From: Ascidia mentula
Taxonomy: Eukaryota > Chordata > Ascidiacea > Phlebobranchia > Ascidiidae
Reading direction: 5' to 3'
Length of the DNA stretch: 64,000 nt
Assembly: GCA_947561715.1 (NCBI GenBank)
Contig: OX387199.1
Location: 17,923,001 to 17,987,000, forward strand
This document shows positions 49,001 through 59,775 of this stretch, in pieces (within the stretch, counting starts at the first letter, position 1; each line of letters starts with the position of its first letter). A program made the translations under genes and the position numbers. The notes under the pieces were generated by a model. That model did not search any database and was not told the origin of the DNA. It saw nothing but the letters and a program-made list of their open reading frames with translations.

Positions 49001-51124
49001 ACCCTCGCTCTTGTTTGAAAGCTTGTTATTGCCTAGCTTACAAGGGAGCAATACGTGAAATTCCACCGATTGTTTGCCTGTTGTCAGCATATTTCGATAA
49101 TAACTTGCCAAGGTAAATGCCCACAAGTAATTGGATAAATTCGAGCGGCGAGTAAATTATGTCAAGCGATTGGCAACGTCTGAATGGCACCCTTCCCATA
49201 TAACAATGACCCCATAGATTTTCGATCAACCCTGCTGGTTTAATGTTTAGCTACGAATTACATCCCAACTAGACCTACTCGTAAAGTACGTGATGATAAA
49301 GTTTGTCATGTTAGCCCAAAAGGTTGAAACACCCTTTGTGGCGCGACGGAGCGTGGCTGTGTTCCAAAATTAATCTTACATCGGTATTTTTTGACTTTAC
49401 TGTATAGCAAACTCAATGATCATTATAATTAATCGGACATACGGTAATTCAAGTAACGAGATATTATTTTTTGCATATACGCGTTGATATTATTTTTTGT
49501 ATATAAGATAGTCACAGATCGCAGATTTACTAAGGACAGAGACTACCAACTTAGTGTAGAGCTTGCTTTAGACAAGCTTGGGGAAAACCAAGCGAGCGCG
49601 AAAATTGTTCTGGACCAACGATTGTTTGCCTATAACAAACATTACTTCGTTCTGCCATGAAATTTGAATCTATGTTCTATCACATTGCTTTGTGGCATAG
49701 TGAATATTTATATGAATTAACCTACAGTTAGTTCAAGACACATTTGGTCTCACAGTTCTTGTTTGTGTATCTGCGTATGCCGATGTTTATCACAGATCGA
49801 TGACGTAATAGATCTGTTTCGCCATGTTAATATTTTTGAAGTTTCTTGTTACACCACTGGTTGATTCTAATTTATTTTCTATCACCTTTGACACAGGGGG
49901 CCTTGATAAGATAGACGTCCATCGTCTTTTTACCGCCGCAAGTTTGAAGGTAGCTGTCCGGACATTCAATGTAACAGACTCCAACCGCACCGACCGTGGA
50001 GGCCATCTCGTAAATATCTCTTGCGCACATACACTCATTGCCGTGCAGAGCAGCGTATGACAACCGGCTGAAATTAACAACCAACTATTGGTAATTGAAT
50101 ATTACGCGTTTCAAAATGTTAATGCATGGGTGGATTATTTGATTAAATATTACCCTCAAGTCTAAGCATCCCATGAATATTTGGTTATTTCTGGCTTACT
50201 TTTTTTACATATCATTATAAAATACGCTGCCATAATGTATCCTATCGACAGAAATGAATTATCTGAGAATCTTTATGGTAAGCGAGGTTTAGCCGGAATG
50301 CGGCTCGCCACACGAACAGTACCGTTAAGGAGGTTTTGTGTCAATAGTAGTTAAAGCTCTATGTTATGAGCGAGATAAACCGGAGCAAGAATTTCAATTG
50401 GTTAATTATAAACTTACACATGTATATTTTATGGCTATGTCCCTACAAATATTTTGAACTAGTGGTTAGAGCATTTATATTTCAATAATATCAGTGTAGA
50501 ACGGTCACAATATTTTGTACCTGCTTCTGCGTTAACTAGGTGACCTACCGTGATGCACATAATATTAAGCACTCTTTAACAGTCATCATCCCAAATCTGA
50601 ATTGAATAACTGACCGACCAATCCACCATGCGTATTGAAAACACCCAACGTGTGAAGCTGTAATAAAATAATTCAAAGTAAACAGGAAATATTTATTTGT
50701 ATGATAAAAAAAACGAGCCGTTTGCTGACACAATTCATATTCCTGCAAAGTAACAGGGTTGTACAGTGATCAATAACGTAATATATGTAACAAGGTTGTA
50801 AGGTGCAGCACGGATACGGTACCGCAACCATTAATTCCCAAGGAACAACAATTATGAAGTTAAATTAGTATCTCCTTACCATCACAAAATGTTTGGACGA
50901 CCTCATTCGACGGAAGTCTGTGCAGACAAGGAGTTATGAAATGAGGAAAACACAGCTGCCATTCAGCATAATCAAAACAGGTTCAATGCAACTTACCGAT
51001 CAGCCGCCAATTGCTTTGGACCAATCAATCCATACATGTTGGTCTTATATGCAAGAAATATTACCATGATAACGCACAGGTAGTGACCCAAATGCAATCG
51101 TGGTTTTTTGACACATATCGACAT
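46039..51124 (-). CDS. WSCD: WSC-domain sulfotransferase, WSCD1/2-like (487 aa)
   Basis: Predicted Golgi type II membrane sulfotransferase using PAPS; mammalian WSCD proteins are reported sialate O-sulfotransferases. Exons 5' to 3': 51124-50997, 50917-50880, 50657-50549, 50067-49886, 48158-47969, 47741-47503, 47445-47248, 46418-46039 (1464 nt, phases consistent). Seen: a short cytosolic tail and signal anchor (about 12-26, LGHYLCVIMVIFLAY); WSC domain 1 (exons 3-4; VGCFQYA, MTVKECLILC, NECMCARD, TCGGKKTMDVYLI); WSC domain 2 (exon 5; RGCVNLA, CLLIC, GCFCGKA); the 5'-phosphosulfate loop SFPGSGNTWTRYL (262-274); the 3'-phosphate strand AIVIIRNPYR (327-336). The C-terminal region also matches WSCD1 (YYEDILDDP, MVEFF). 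It is shorter than human WSCD1 (575 aa), mostly before WSC1. The donor of exon 4 could also lie 10 bases earlier in the same phase. Confidence 0.9.
48369..48444 (-). CDS. Candidate alternative first exon of the WSCD gene
   Basis: ATG at 48444 followed by a strongly hydrophobic segment (MKSLLVFYFILLLVWLGSVN) and a GTATGAG donor after 76 bases. Its phase (1) fits the acceptor of the WSC2 exon at 48158. The product would be a 360-aa isoform with a signal anchor, one WSC domain and the whole sulfotransferase. It could instead be a chance hydrophobic frame in a 1.7-kb intron. Confidence 0.4.
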
Positions 51125-52289
51125 TTTTAACTTTATTTTTCGTTTTCATTCCGTACCTAAAATTTATAAACGTTAGAAAGTCACACTAAAGTTTTTACTC
51201 TAATTCTGAAAGGTTTTTGGCTTCCCTTGCAGCAAAGGCATGTCATCATTGTCGCCTATTCGAATGGATCCTGTTAGCTAACATAAACATTGTCTAAATT
51301 GGGTAACACTTTCTTTCAAATATAATATCCCAAAATTGCGCACTTCTTAAATTTGTTGTGATCCATTTTGTGTGCGCTGGCCTCACTGTTCTTCTCTGCT
51401 GGCCATCATTGCCCGCCCTAACCAGTGATGTTTGTCACGCAAACAAGACTTCCACTCTATTATCACGGAAATCATAAACCTTTGCGACCACATGTAGTGC
51501 TGTTGGGCTGCTCCAGTTGATTGGACATTTGTAAATCTACTGTTTGTGGCATGTCGTTTTGCTCAACATCAAAAACATTGGATAAACTTGACTTGTTTTT
51601 ACTAACCCAGCGTTTGTTCTCGCCGGTCCAAAGCGTTGCAAATATACACAGGCGTTCAATATGTTATGCACACAGCATTGTTAATATGGAAAAGTGTGAA
51701 AAAGGCAAAAGGGAGCAGGGAAAGAAAGGCAACAAAATTGAAAAACTGCGCGCAAGCCATAAAACACGATATCGAAAATTGTTTCATAAAGTGGATAATT
51801 GTGAGCCTTACCCGCTGACACAATTATCCCCGTGTCTGATACGAGGTGTTTCAACAACCTCTACATAAACCTATGCAAAATGCTGATTCGATACTGTCAA
51901 AATTTACAGCAACCTTAATGCAAGTTCTCTCGAAGTTTTGTAATGTCTTCTTCTGCGTTCAATGGTTTTGAGATAGTCTGCAGTCAGAGAAAGGTATGTG
52001 TACTTGATCTTTTATTGGCATGTTGTTGTTGTTAATTGTATAGGATCGTTTTGCAATCCAGTAGAGTGGAAAGGTATGAAACGGGCTTCTCTGATGGCAG
52101 GGAGGCAAAGTGAAGGATTCCGGAGAAGAATGTTTGGAATCGTTTGCTGTTTTTTTGGAACAGCTACGGCCGGCGGTTTGGAAATATTTCTCGAACGAAC
52201 TAAGCACGACGTAATGCACATTGATGCCACTAGAAGCGTTAAAACAAGAAATATTATTCGCATTTCTACTCTTATGAAAACATTTTGGG

Positions 52290-52815
52290 TGTGATGTCAT
52301 AACTTTCACCTTACTTTTGTGTTGACTTTAATTTCATAATGCCAACATTTCTAGTTACAAACTATATTGCGAAAAATGCATTAGTGGTTGATTGTGGCAA
52401 ATTAAATAAATCATTTGTGACGCGAACTCTTAGGCAACGCTTCTACCAGGCAAAAAAGTGGTACTATGGCAGAATAACTGTGTTGCATAATCAGCTCATT
52501 TAGTCGGCCTTTCTCGGCGGTCTTTGTCAGCCTCAGAATTCATTTAGCCTACTTCTATCTTTTGCTGTGAGTGGACAAAACGACAATGGCAAACTGACGG
52601 TTTGTCTCCGTCATCTTTTCAAACGTTCATGTGTCACGATAGCGATCATAAATGCTGTAACAACAAGAACACCCTGTCCCAGTAACTGTTTTATTGTTAC
52701 ACAACCAAATAAGACATAATAGGTCGAAACAGCTGCCATCTCTCTGCAATTAACATCAAAATCCGATTGTTTCACTTGTTCACTTGTTCCCCTGTTTAAT
52801 GCAAAACTATAGGCC
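52290..52815 (+). repeat. Dispersed repeat, copy 3
   Basis: Matches 29495-29790 in the same orientation (shared AAAAATGCATTAGTGGTTGA against AAAAATGCATTTAGTGGTTG, then TCGGCGGTCTTT). Unlike 29.6 kb, an extra stretch of about 200 bases interrupts it before TTAACATCAAAATCCG at 52741. Confidence 0.6.
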
Positions 52816-52825
52816 TACTAAACTA

Positions 52826-52925
52826 TAAGGTACCACAAAGTGGAAATTAGTGTGCCCGCTAGTGTAAAAGCTAGCACTGATGTGACCTTACAGGTCAAAA
52901 CAGTGCGTGTGCACACCCTGTCTGC
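52826..52925 (+). repeat. Repeat, inverted relative to 63838-63957
   Basis: GGTACCACAAAGTGGAAATT and AGTGTGCCCGCTAGTGTAAA occur here and, reverse-complemented, near the right end of the window. The two bracket the entire secreted-protein array. The CAGGTCRAAACAG core is shared with other MITE-like sequences in the window. Confidence 0.7.
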
Positions 52926-53267
52926 AGCTTTCCTATACTAAACTAGTTTTATAATAAATCAAAATCGTTCTTCTGGGACTTAAGTTTCTGAAGTTATTTA
53001 TTCGAAACCGACGTTTTGTCTGCCATCCGGCGATACTTCCTCAGGGTTATGACCTCCACATAGTTGCTAGCCCAACCTCACCTTTGCTATAGCAATCACG
53101 AAAATGTGCATGGTATTTTATTGTGAGTTTTGGTTACAACAAGTTACTGGATATATGTTTGCCAATTTGTAAAATTACGATATCCACATTCCATGCCTGA
53201 AAATCATTGGTTTACCAAAAAATGTACTGTAGTAACATATTTTAACTCTTACATAAGAAAGGCATGG

Positions 53268-54144
53268 TTAGTTTCCCAAGGAGGTGAGGTAAATTGTTGC
53301 TCTTTCAGTTATCACTGTCAAGTTATCCCTTGTGACACCAGACTTTCCAATCACCATGAAACCTTGGTCAAAGCACAAAATTATGATTAAACAGGTGTTT
53401 AAGCCAAACGATAATATAACCAAGTTAAATATAGGCGCGTGGTCGTGTACGGACCATGGCTTTTGTCCAATTGTGGATTGAATTTCTTGATATAACTCGC
53501 CATTATGCCTTTGATGATCTAAAACCTGACATTGTTGAATCCGAAACAATATTCCATGAAGAACGACGCTTGGAATATACTTTCTAAACTTTCGGTCAAA
53601 AGCAACTTAAGTGACATTTTCCAGTCGCCCTGTGGTGTGAACAGCTGTATATAAAGCAACCCTTTTTCTTTTTTCTATTGTATGAAATTTTAAACCAGAC
53701 ACCTCTATTTGCAACTTATCAAATAATTGGCCCTCGCGAACACTCCGGGCTAGGTATGCCAATAGTTGGGCCAATACCTATGTTTTTGGTTGTTACTCCT
53801 ATGCCATCAATATCTTTCGTAAAGTTGTATGTCTGGTTGAGGCAGGTAAACAAAATTGGAATCGCATCAAAAAAGTTTGAGTTGTTGATTTCCTGAAAAA
53901 GTTACGTGTGTCAGCACCGATATTTATTTTATACATAAATTCAGCCCCATTTTACCTGTGATGAATTCGAAACCGCATCTGCTGGTGTTTGGCCTAGAAT
54001 GGTCCCGCAATTTTGAAACAGGACACAAGATTGTACTTTATCTTTGTGCTCGTTGCAAATGTGTTTTACATGAGCATCCCATCCACCTCCATGACAGTAG
54101 AAAATGCAACAAACCACAAAGAACAAGACTGCACTCTTCAACAT
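53268..54144 (-). CDS. Small secreted protein, array copy C (132 aa)
   Basis: Exons 54144-53956, 53892-53778, 53362-53268; 399 nt, phases 0 and 1 consistent. Signal peptide MLKSAVLFFVVCCIFYCHGG, then a mature part with GWDAHVKHIC, KVQSC, the conserved FTCLNQ and a C-terminus ending YLTSLGN. This is the most diverged of three copies: exon 2 is 36 bases shorter than in copies A and B, yet exons 1 and 3 have identical lengths (189 and 95 nt), and exon 3 differs from the others mostly by conservative changes. That pattern suggests selection on the protein. Two N-linked glycosylation sequons are visible (NQT, NFT). Function unknown; no family recognised. Confidence 0.62.
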
Positions 54145-54519
54145 TGTAAATAAGATCAGATGTTAAAGAATAATCTAAATGATTTAGTACTGCCTAATAT
54201 AAGTGAATAATGTTTAATTGTCATATATAACAGAAATGAGCATTCCGTGTCATTGATAACAGGCTCAGAATTTATTAAACAAACCAAATTATCAACTACT
54301 GCCGAAAAGATATAGATATGTTGAATCATGCCGATGAAAAAACAATAACAACATCGGATCGGTGAACCTATGGTGAATCATTATATATATCAACAACTGG
54401 TGTTTCTTATAAATTCAGCTCGGTAGTATTGATTTTTAAGAACAACAAATACAATTTTTCACAGTCACTTATACACGACCAATTAACTAATTTCAATACC
54501 AAAACCGAATAGTCTTTTA

Positions 54520-54660
54520 CAAGAATCCTACGTAAGATTTCGATACCAATTAAGCTTTTCTCTTTTCTTCTTCGGTTATGAGAAAATCTAACAGTAGGTA
54601 AGCGACATCTCATGTACCACATATGGTAATAACTAACAAACTGATGTATCAAGATGGTAA
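54520..54660 (-). pseudogene. Relic of the Cys-rich membrane gene, array copy C
   Basis: The minus strand aligns with the membrane/tail exon of copies A and B (here SHNRRRKEKSLIG; there YHGRRRRRKKFGG), but the upstream hydrophobic segment and Cys-rich exon are not recognisable. Its place relative to the secreted gene is the same as in the other units. Confidence 0.45.
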
Positions 54661-57104
54661 TGTGATTCTAAGTCATTTATTCCCCTTTCGTGCGTGGAAA
54701 GTACGATTTGTTCTTGATCGGGAGTCAAAGTTAACTTTGTGTAAACTACATACACATGGCCACCGTTTCGACCTAAAAGGTATCAGCAGTGCAGCTGGTG
54801 TGACTATCAGACGACTTTGCTGACCAAACGGCCAAGCAAAGACTTCCACTTTGTGTTGACTATACAATCACCGTCATCCGTTGGGCACTAAATTAACTGC
54901 TACCTTACGGAGAAAAGTTAACTTTGTCGCACAAAACATTTAATGCAAAACAACAAAGCATTATAAATCCTAACAGTTTCAAAATGAATTGAAATGTATT
55001 AGATATAGCGAACTCACTCGGCTATTTGTTTTATTTTGCTTGTGTGTGTCGTTTAAATAATTATAACTTAATTATTGTGGTTAAATATTGCATGATCTTG
55101 CATGCTACAATTTTTCCCCTTCTGTTGCATTTCAGGAAAACAGCATAATCTTACCTTATCAATAATTTGTACATCACGTACAAGTAATTCAGCCCAAACT
55201 ACCATATTTAGGTTCACATATTGTAGTTGCAAAAAAATTGCAAGCTTCACAAAAGTTGAAAATTTACTTTTATCGAACTCAGTACATAGTTGTAGGGTCT
55301 AATTAAGAATTTCATCTTAGGCAAAACTTAATATTTACATAGCTACGTTACATACCACTCCCAGTAAACTACGAAAATTATGTTACCAATAAATTCTATT
55401 TTGCACAGCATCACTTTTACCTACCCTGGCTTTCAAAACATACTATTAGCTAAATGACAACATTTCATTAGTTTTTACCATACATCATATCGTAATTGCG
55501 GAAGTCAATTATTCACAACGATTTTTGTTGTAAACATGCAACATGCCATTTAATAAACATAAGGGCGTTGCAAACACACAAATTTGCAAGTTTATTTCAT
55601 CTGTTGACGCAAACGTTCTAAGTATTGCAGTTTGTTGTAAAAAAATTACATTACAAACTAAATACATGGAAAATTTATTTATAAGATGGGAGTACATTTT
55701 CTGTCATTTTCATCCAGTGTTTTTTATAATTTGCAAAGTTTAATTGTGTTGGTGGTCTCGCTTGTGGCACTGCATGGCTTTTATTGCACTGCAACGATCT
55801 TATAATAACCAATCTGAATTATAAAGTAAATCTTTTTTACCATGTGAACGGCTAAATGCTAGTTCGTGTGGCAGCGTAAATTGTTTCCTCTTCTTTTGAC
55901 TGCCTGTGTTGCAGCCGGCCATACTAGTCTGACTACTATCGCTTGACAAGTGCACGGTTTGCCTGCCTCGGTCCACCGCAGAGACCGGGGTAGGGCATTC
56001 TATTGTATACTATATCAGTTGTCATGTAAACAACTTATGTGAAAAGGATTGTTGTTATTGCGTGTCTTCATATTGGCACTTGGTAAGAATACAATTGTAC
56101 ATACAAATTGGAAGATTGAATAATTCGAAACCCGACAAAAGTTGATTGCCAAGTTCTAGCCCCAAGGCTCTTGCCTTTTAAACCCTAAACTCCAAAGTGA
56201 GGTTCACCTAGGAACTCTATGCCTAAACTAAACGTTACTTATTGCGGCATACGTTGCACAACCTACTTCAAGGCAATAAATGTATTATCTGATTTTACAG
56301 ATTATTACAACAGAAGCAAATCAACTGTTCTCAAAGGTAAACCTGTCCAGATTATGCTGCCCTTGTAGGTACTCATTAATATGCTTCAAAACGAGAAAAG
56401 TTTAATCAGCTACACAGTAAATGTTGCGCAGTTAAATAGTATGGCATTAACCAAGTGTTTTTATTTTTCCAAAGCAAAATTCAGGTGTGCTGTACCGTTA
56501 GACATTTGCAACCAATAAGCTTTCTCTTGTAATGATAACAAAACTTAGCGTACCATGGATTACATGGCAAGACGGCCGTTGGTCAACGCAGTTAAGGTCT
56601 AATGGTTTGGGAATTTACTAGTCTGAAAGTGTTTCTCAGTCCCATTGGGGATGTATGATCAGGTTTTGAATTCATGATATATGAAAGTGATTGTTATTAA
56701 ACTTTGGATGCGGTCCATGCGCTTGGCGCTTCTCTTTTTGGTGTCGGGGTTGTACAGCGCACATGTATTGTATTAGTGCAGTTTCCTGTTTGCCAATCAA
56801 GCTTGTCATATTTTTCAGTTAGCTTTAATTGACGTCCTGCTTTCCTAATAACTCTTTTGATGTGTTTAAGACATATATTATAGCCGTTCTAACGTGTTTA
56901 GTGAAAAATTAACAAGAGACTTGGAAGATAGCCCAGCCTCACCTCTGCTATATTATTTTATTATGAGTTTGGGTTACGACAAGTTATTAAATACATGTTT
57001 GTCGATTTGTAAAATCACGATGTCGACTTCAGTTCCTAAAAAACAATGGTTTCGTGTAACAGTAGTAAGTTTCTTTACATAAAAACTTACATGAGAAGGC
57101 ATTG
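54661..57104. other. Spacer, mostly the 5' half of duplicated unit A
   Basis: No coding exon supported. Between 54720 and 54890 lies another copy of the repeat with TTTCGACCTAAAAGGTATCA. From 55458 on the sequence is the start of duplicated unit A. Frames seen here are broken in the sister unit (for example the one opening at 56385 has a stop where 60670 reads through). Confidence 0.5.
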
Positions 57105-58081
57105 CTAGTATCCTAAACCGGCGAGGTAAGTTCTTGCTTTTCCAGATATCACTGCCAAGTCCTCCTCTTTAACGCCAGGCTTTCCAACAACCAGAAAACC
57201 TTGGACAAGACACAAAATGATGTCAATCTTTTTAAAACAAACAAAAATATAACCAAGTTGATTTGCAATACAGGCGCAGACAACAGGAATTGGTCGAAAG
57301 GGACATGGCTCCTCCGTACTAAAATTAAGATACTTAGTTTATTTATTTTTTGTCCTGCCTGGAATAACTTTGTTAAAATAACTTGCTATAATTCCAAAAG
57401 TGCAACACTGAAACACAGATCTTTGGCATATTGGCCATATACGATCTGTCACGTATTTACAAGGTTGGTGCCCCAAAACGTGTAGGCATGAAACATTGTT
57501 CAAATTTCTAGGTAACATGCAATTTTCAAAACCATAAAGTGGCAAATTTTCCGCGTTAAACCTGCGGTATAAACCCTGTGTTATGTTTGTTTATTTCTAT
57601 GTAAGACATTTTAAACCAGACAAACATTTGGTTCCCACGAACACTTCGGGTTAGGTACGCCAATAGTGGGGCCACTATACCTAGAGTGATTTTGGTCGTC
57701 ACCGCAATAGAAACTTGAGATTTTCTGTATATACCCGTGTGATCAGAAACTTCTAGAAGAAAGAAATATTTTTGATTGAGGCAGGTAAACGTAGATGGCT
57801 TCTCATTAAAAAAGTGTGCGTTGTTGAGTTCCTGAAAAAATTACGTGTATTAGCACCAATATGTATTTGATATGCAAAGTCGGCTATTTTACCTGTGATG
57901 AACATGTTACAGCATCTGATGGTGTCTTGCCCCAAATGGTCCCGCCATTTTGAAACAAGGCACAAGACTGTATTTTATCTTTGTACGGGTTGCAAATGTA
58001 ATCTACATGAGCATCCCATCCACCTCCATGACAGTAGTAAATGCAACAAACCAACAAGAACAAGACTGCACTCTTCAACAT
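57105..58081 (-). CDS. Small secreted protein, array copy A (144 aa)
   Basis: Exons 58081-57893, 57831-57681, 57199-57105 (435 nt, phases 0 and 1). Signal peptide MLKSAVLFLLVCCIYYCHGG; mature part with GWDAHVDYIC, KIQSC, GTIWGKTPSDAVTC, FTCLNQ and C-terminal FLVVGKPGV...YLAGLGY. The donor chosen for exon 2 (GTATAG) sits at the same alignment position as GTATTG in copy C. Reading through instead gives a tail that shares no frame with copy C, which favours the spliced model. Nearly identical to copy B. The gene lies 145 bases downstream of the possible membrane-protein gene on the same strand. Function unknown. Confidence 0.65.
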
Positions 58082-58225
58082 TGTAAATAAGATCAGATTT
58101 TAAAGAACAATCTAAATGATTGAGTACTGATGAATATAAATGCACAATGTTTAATTATTGTGTGTAACATATGACCAAACAACTATTTCGGTGCAAAAAT
58201 CGAATAGTCTGCTAGAAGAATGCTC

Positions 58226-58705
58226 TTAGAAACTTCGCGGTTCGCTGTTCTTGGCAACTGGTTGCTCCACTCTATACGCACGACCCTTTAAACCACCAAA
58301 CTTTTTTCTCCTTCTTCTTCGGCCATGATAGAAGATAACAACAGTGATAAAACAATTCACGTACATCAACGAAACTTGTAAAATCCGTTGAAGTGTTTTG
58401 TTAATGAAAAGAAACTTAGGTGAAAACCGTTCAATTTTCGATTTGACAGAGAGTTGCACAAGATTCCTTTGCAATCATGTGTAATCTGTTTTTTTTTACC
58501 AGGTTGGTACTGTAGCAACAAACATGTTTTCCTGGCTTAGTTCTGCTGACCACAACGCATGTTTCCTGAAACTCACCACTGGAACACCAGACGGAAAGGA
58601 AACAGGCGGAGTTAAGCTTTCCTGCGGAGCACAAGCTTTCTGACACCCTGCTGGACGACCTCCCCAGCCTCCTGTTATTCTTGCCATCGCGGTGTTCGTA
58701 CGCAT
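58226..58705 (-). pseudogene. Cys-rich membrane protein gene, array copy A (frame-disrupted)
   Basis: The membrane exon 58414-58226 is intact (62 residues: hydrophobic MYVNCFITVVIFY, then GRRRRRKK and a polar tail). The Cys-rich exon ends at the donor at 58500 and keeps the frame seen in copy B (CSAGKLNSAC, CVVVSRTKPGKHVCC) only up to about 58646. There a 2-base difference from copy B puts the available ATG (58705) out of frame, and splicing from that ATG frame into the membrane exon would stop early. Either this copy is broken or it uses an upstream exon not identified. Confidence 0.4.
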
Positions 58706-59383
58706 GTTCTTTTAGTAGTTAATTCGCTGCGTGTTAAACCCTAGTTAAACGCGCTTGCAACAAATCAAAATTTACGCCGCCTGACTTTGCCAACGTTTGT
58801 TTCAATTAATAAACAAGTCGGCCACGGATTTTGAAATTCAGAAGTCCACAGCAAGAACGCACGCAAGCAGATTTAGCTTCGGTCTCAGCAGCCGAATCTC
58901 ACATGGGAATAGAAAAATCTCAGCTGCGTTTCATGAAACAGAAATCACTCTTTGAATCAAGATTAATTCAACGTCTCGGCCAGCATATCACCGTCTAATC
59001 AAATTAACTCGCAATATAACATTCCCTGAACAGTCGAGCGCCTCTCTTGCAATTACACTCAGTTCATTTGTCCATCTGAAGTGAACACCACAAGTCACTA
59101 CGTAACAGTTAATAACATTTATTACTTGAAACTATGTGTTGACGAGTCCTTTGTGGCGTCAAATCTGCGTTAAGTCAAAACAGTGAATTTAATTAAGAAA
59201 TACACGTTTATTTGATAAATTTGTTTCAAGATAACATAGCGGACGATTTTCGTTTGTAGAAAGGCAAATAAACTCTTGGTTTTGACAACTTGGTATGAAA
59301 AGTTTTATTCGCCACGCCCATGCGTCAGCACAGCAATAAACCATGACGTTGCATAGGATTTTGCCACGTGTGTGTGAGTTGGG

Positions 59384-59775
59384 TTGAGTGCAGCTGTTGC
59401 AACTATTGACTACCCTGGCTTTCAAAACATACTATTAGCTAAATGACAACTGTAGGATACAGATCCTTAATTGCCGTGTACTTTTTTATATGCGTGCAAT
59501 TCTCAAACCTTTTATTCCAATTTGCAGTTTCACAGCAAACAGATAAATAAAACTAGAACAAACACGATTAAAAACTAAATGCCTACACGGCTCCACCTAA
59601 TTCAAATAGAATGCAACTTATCACAGCCAATAAGGCATTAAAATGACGTACAAATAACTAGATTGCAATGGATACACTAACACAACATTACAAGCACGCG
59701 CACAACCCAAACACGAAATAAGTTTTCACGCATGAGTGCACCCACATAAATCATACTCAGTTCTGTCCGTTACAA
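59384..59775. other. Junction between duplicated units
   Basis: Non-duplicated linker of about 390 bases between units A and B. It begins just before the second 40-base direct repeat (59410-59449). No gene or further repeat recognised. Confidence 0.5.

Larger units (their letters stand above)
51125..53267. other. Intergenic, repeat fragments only
   Basis: Upstream of WSCD and downstream of the secreted-protein array. It holds the third copy of the dispersed repeat (52290-52815), a short inverted-copy sequence (52826-52925), and the repeat related to 17926-18015 (52950-53070, minus sense). No gene supported. Confidence 0.5.
55458..59383. repeat. Segmental duplication, unit A
   Basis: About 3.9 kb closely matching 59776-63687 in the same orientation, with scattered substitutions and small indels. 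It carries one secreted-protein gene and one Cys-rich membrane-gene locus, both on the minus strand. The same 40-base sequence (CTACCCTGGCTTTCAAAACA, then TACTATTAGCTAAATGACAA) sits at its left edge (about 55423) and just beyond its right edge (about 59410). Confidence 0.92.

Noticed and set aside
48886..49116. Plus-strand frame with some WSC-like cysteine spacing
   Set aside because: It is on the strand opposite to the WSCD gene, inside its intron 4, and has no splice partners. The real WSC exons were found on the minus strand.
57201..57485. Plus-strand frame conserved in both duplicated units (also 61512-61796)
   Set aside because: It opens with TTG rather than ATG, its conservation is explained by the recent duplication, and it falls in intron 2 of the minus-strand secreted gene.
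57339..57545. Additional minus-strand exon between exons 2 and 3 of the secreted gene
   Set aside because: Considered because copies align here, but frames conflict between copies, while direct joining of exons 2 and 3 is in phase in all three.
59189..59425. Cys-rich minus-strand frame upstream of the membrane gene in unit A
   Set aside because: Unit B has an in-frame stop at the matching position (near 63615), and no splice link to the downstream exon was found.
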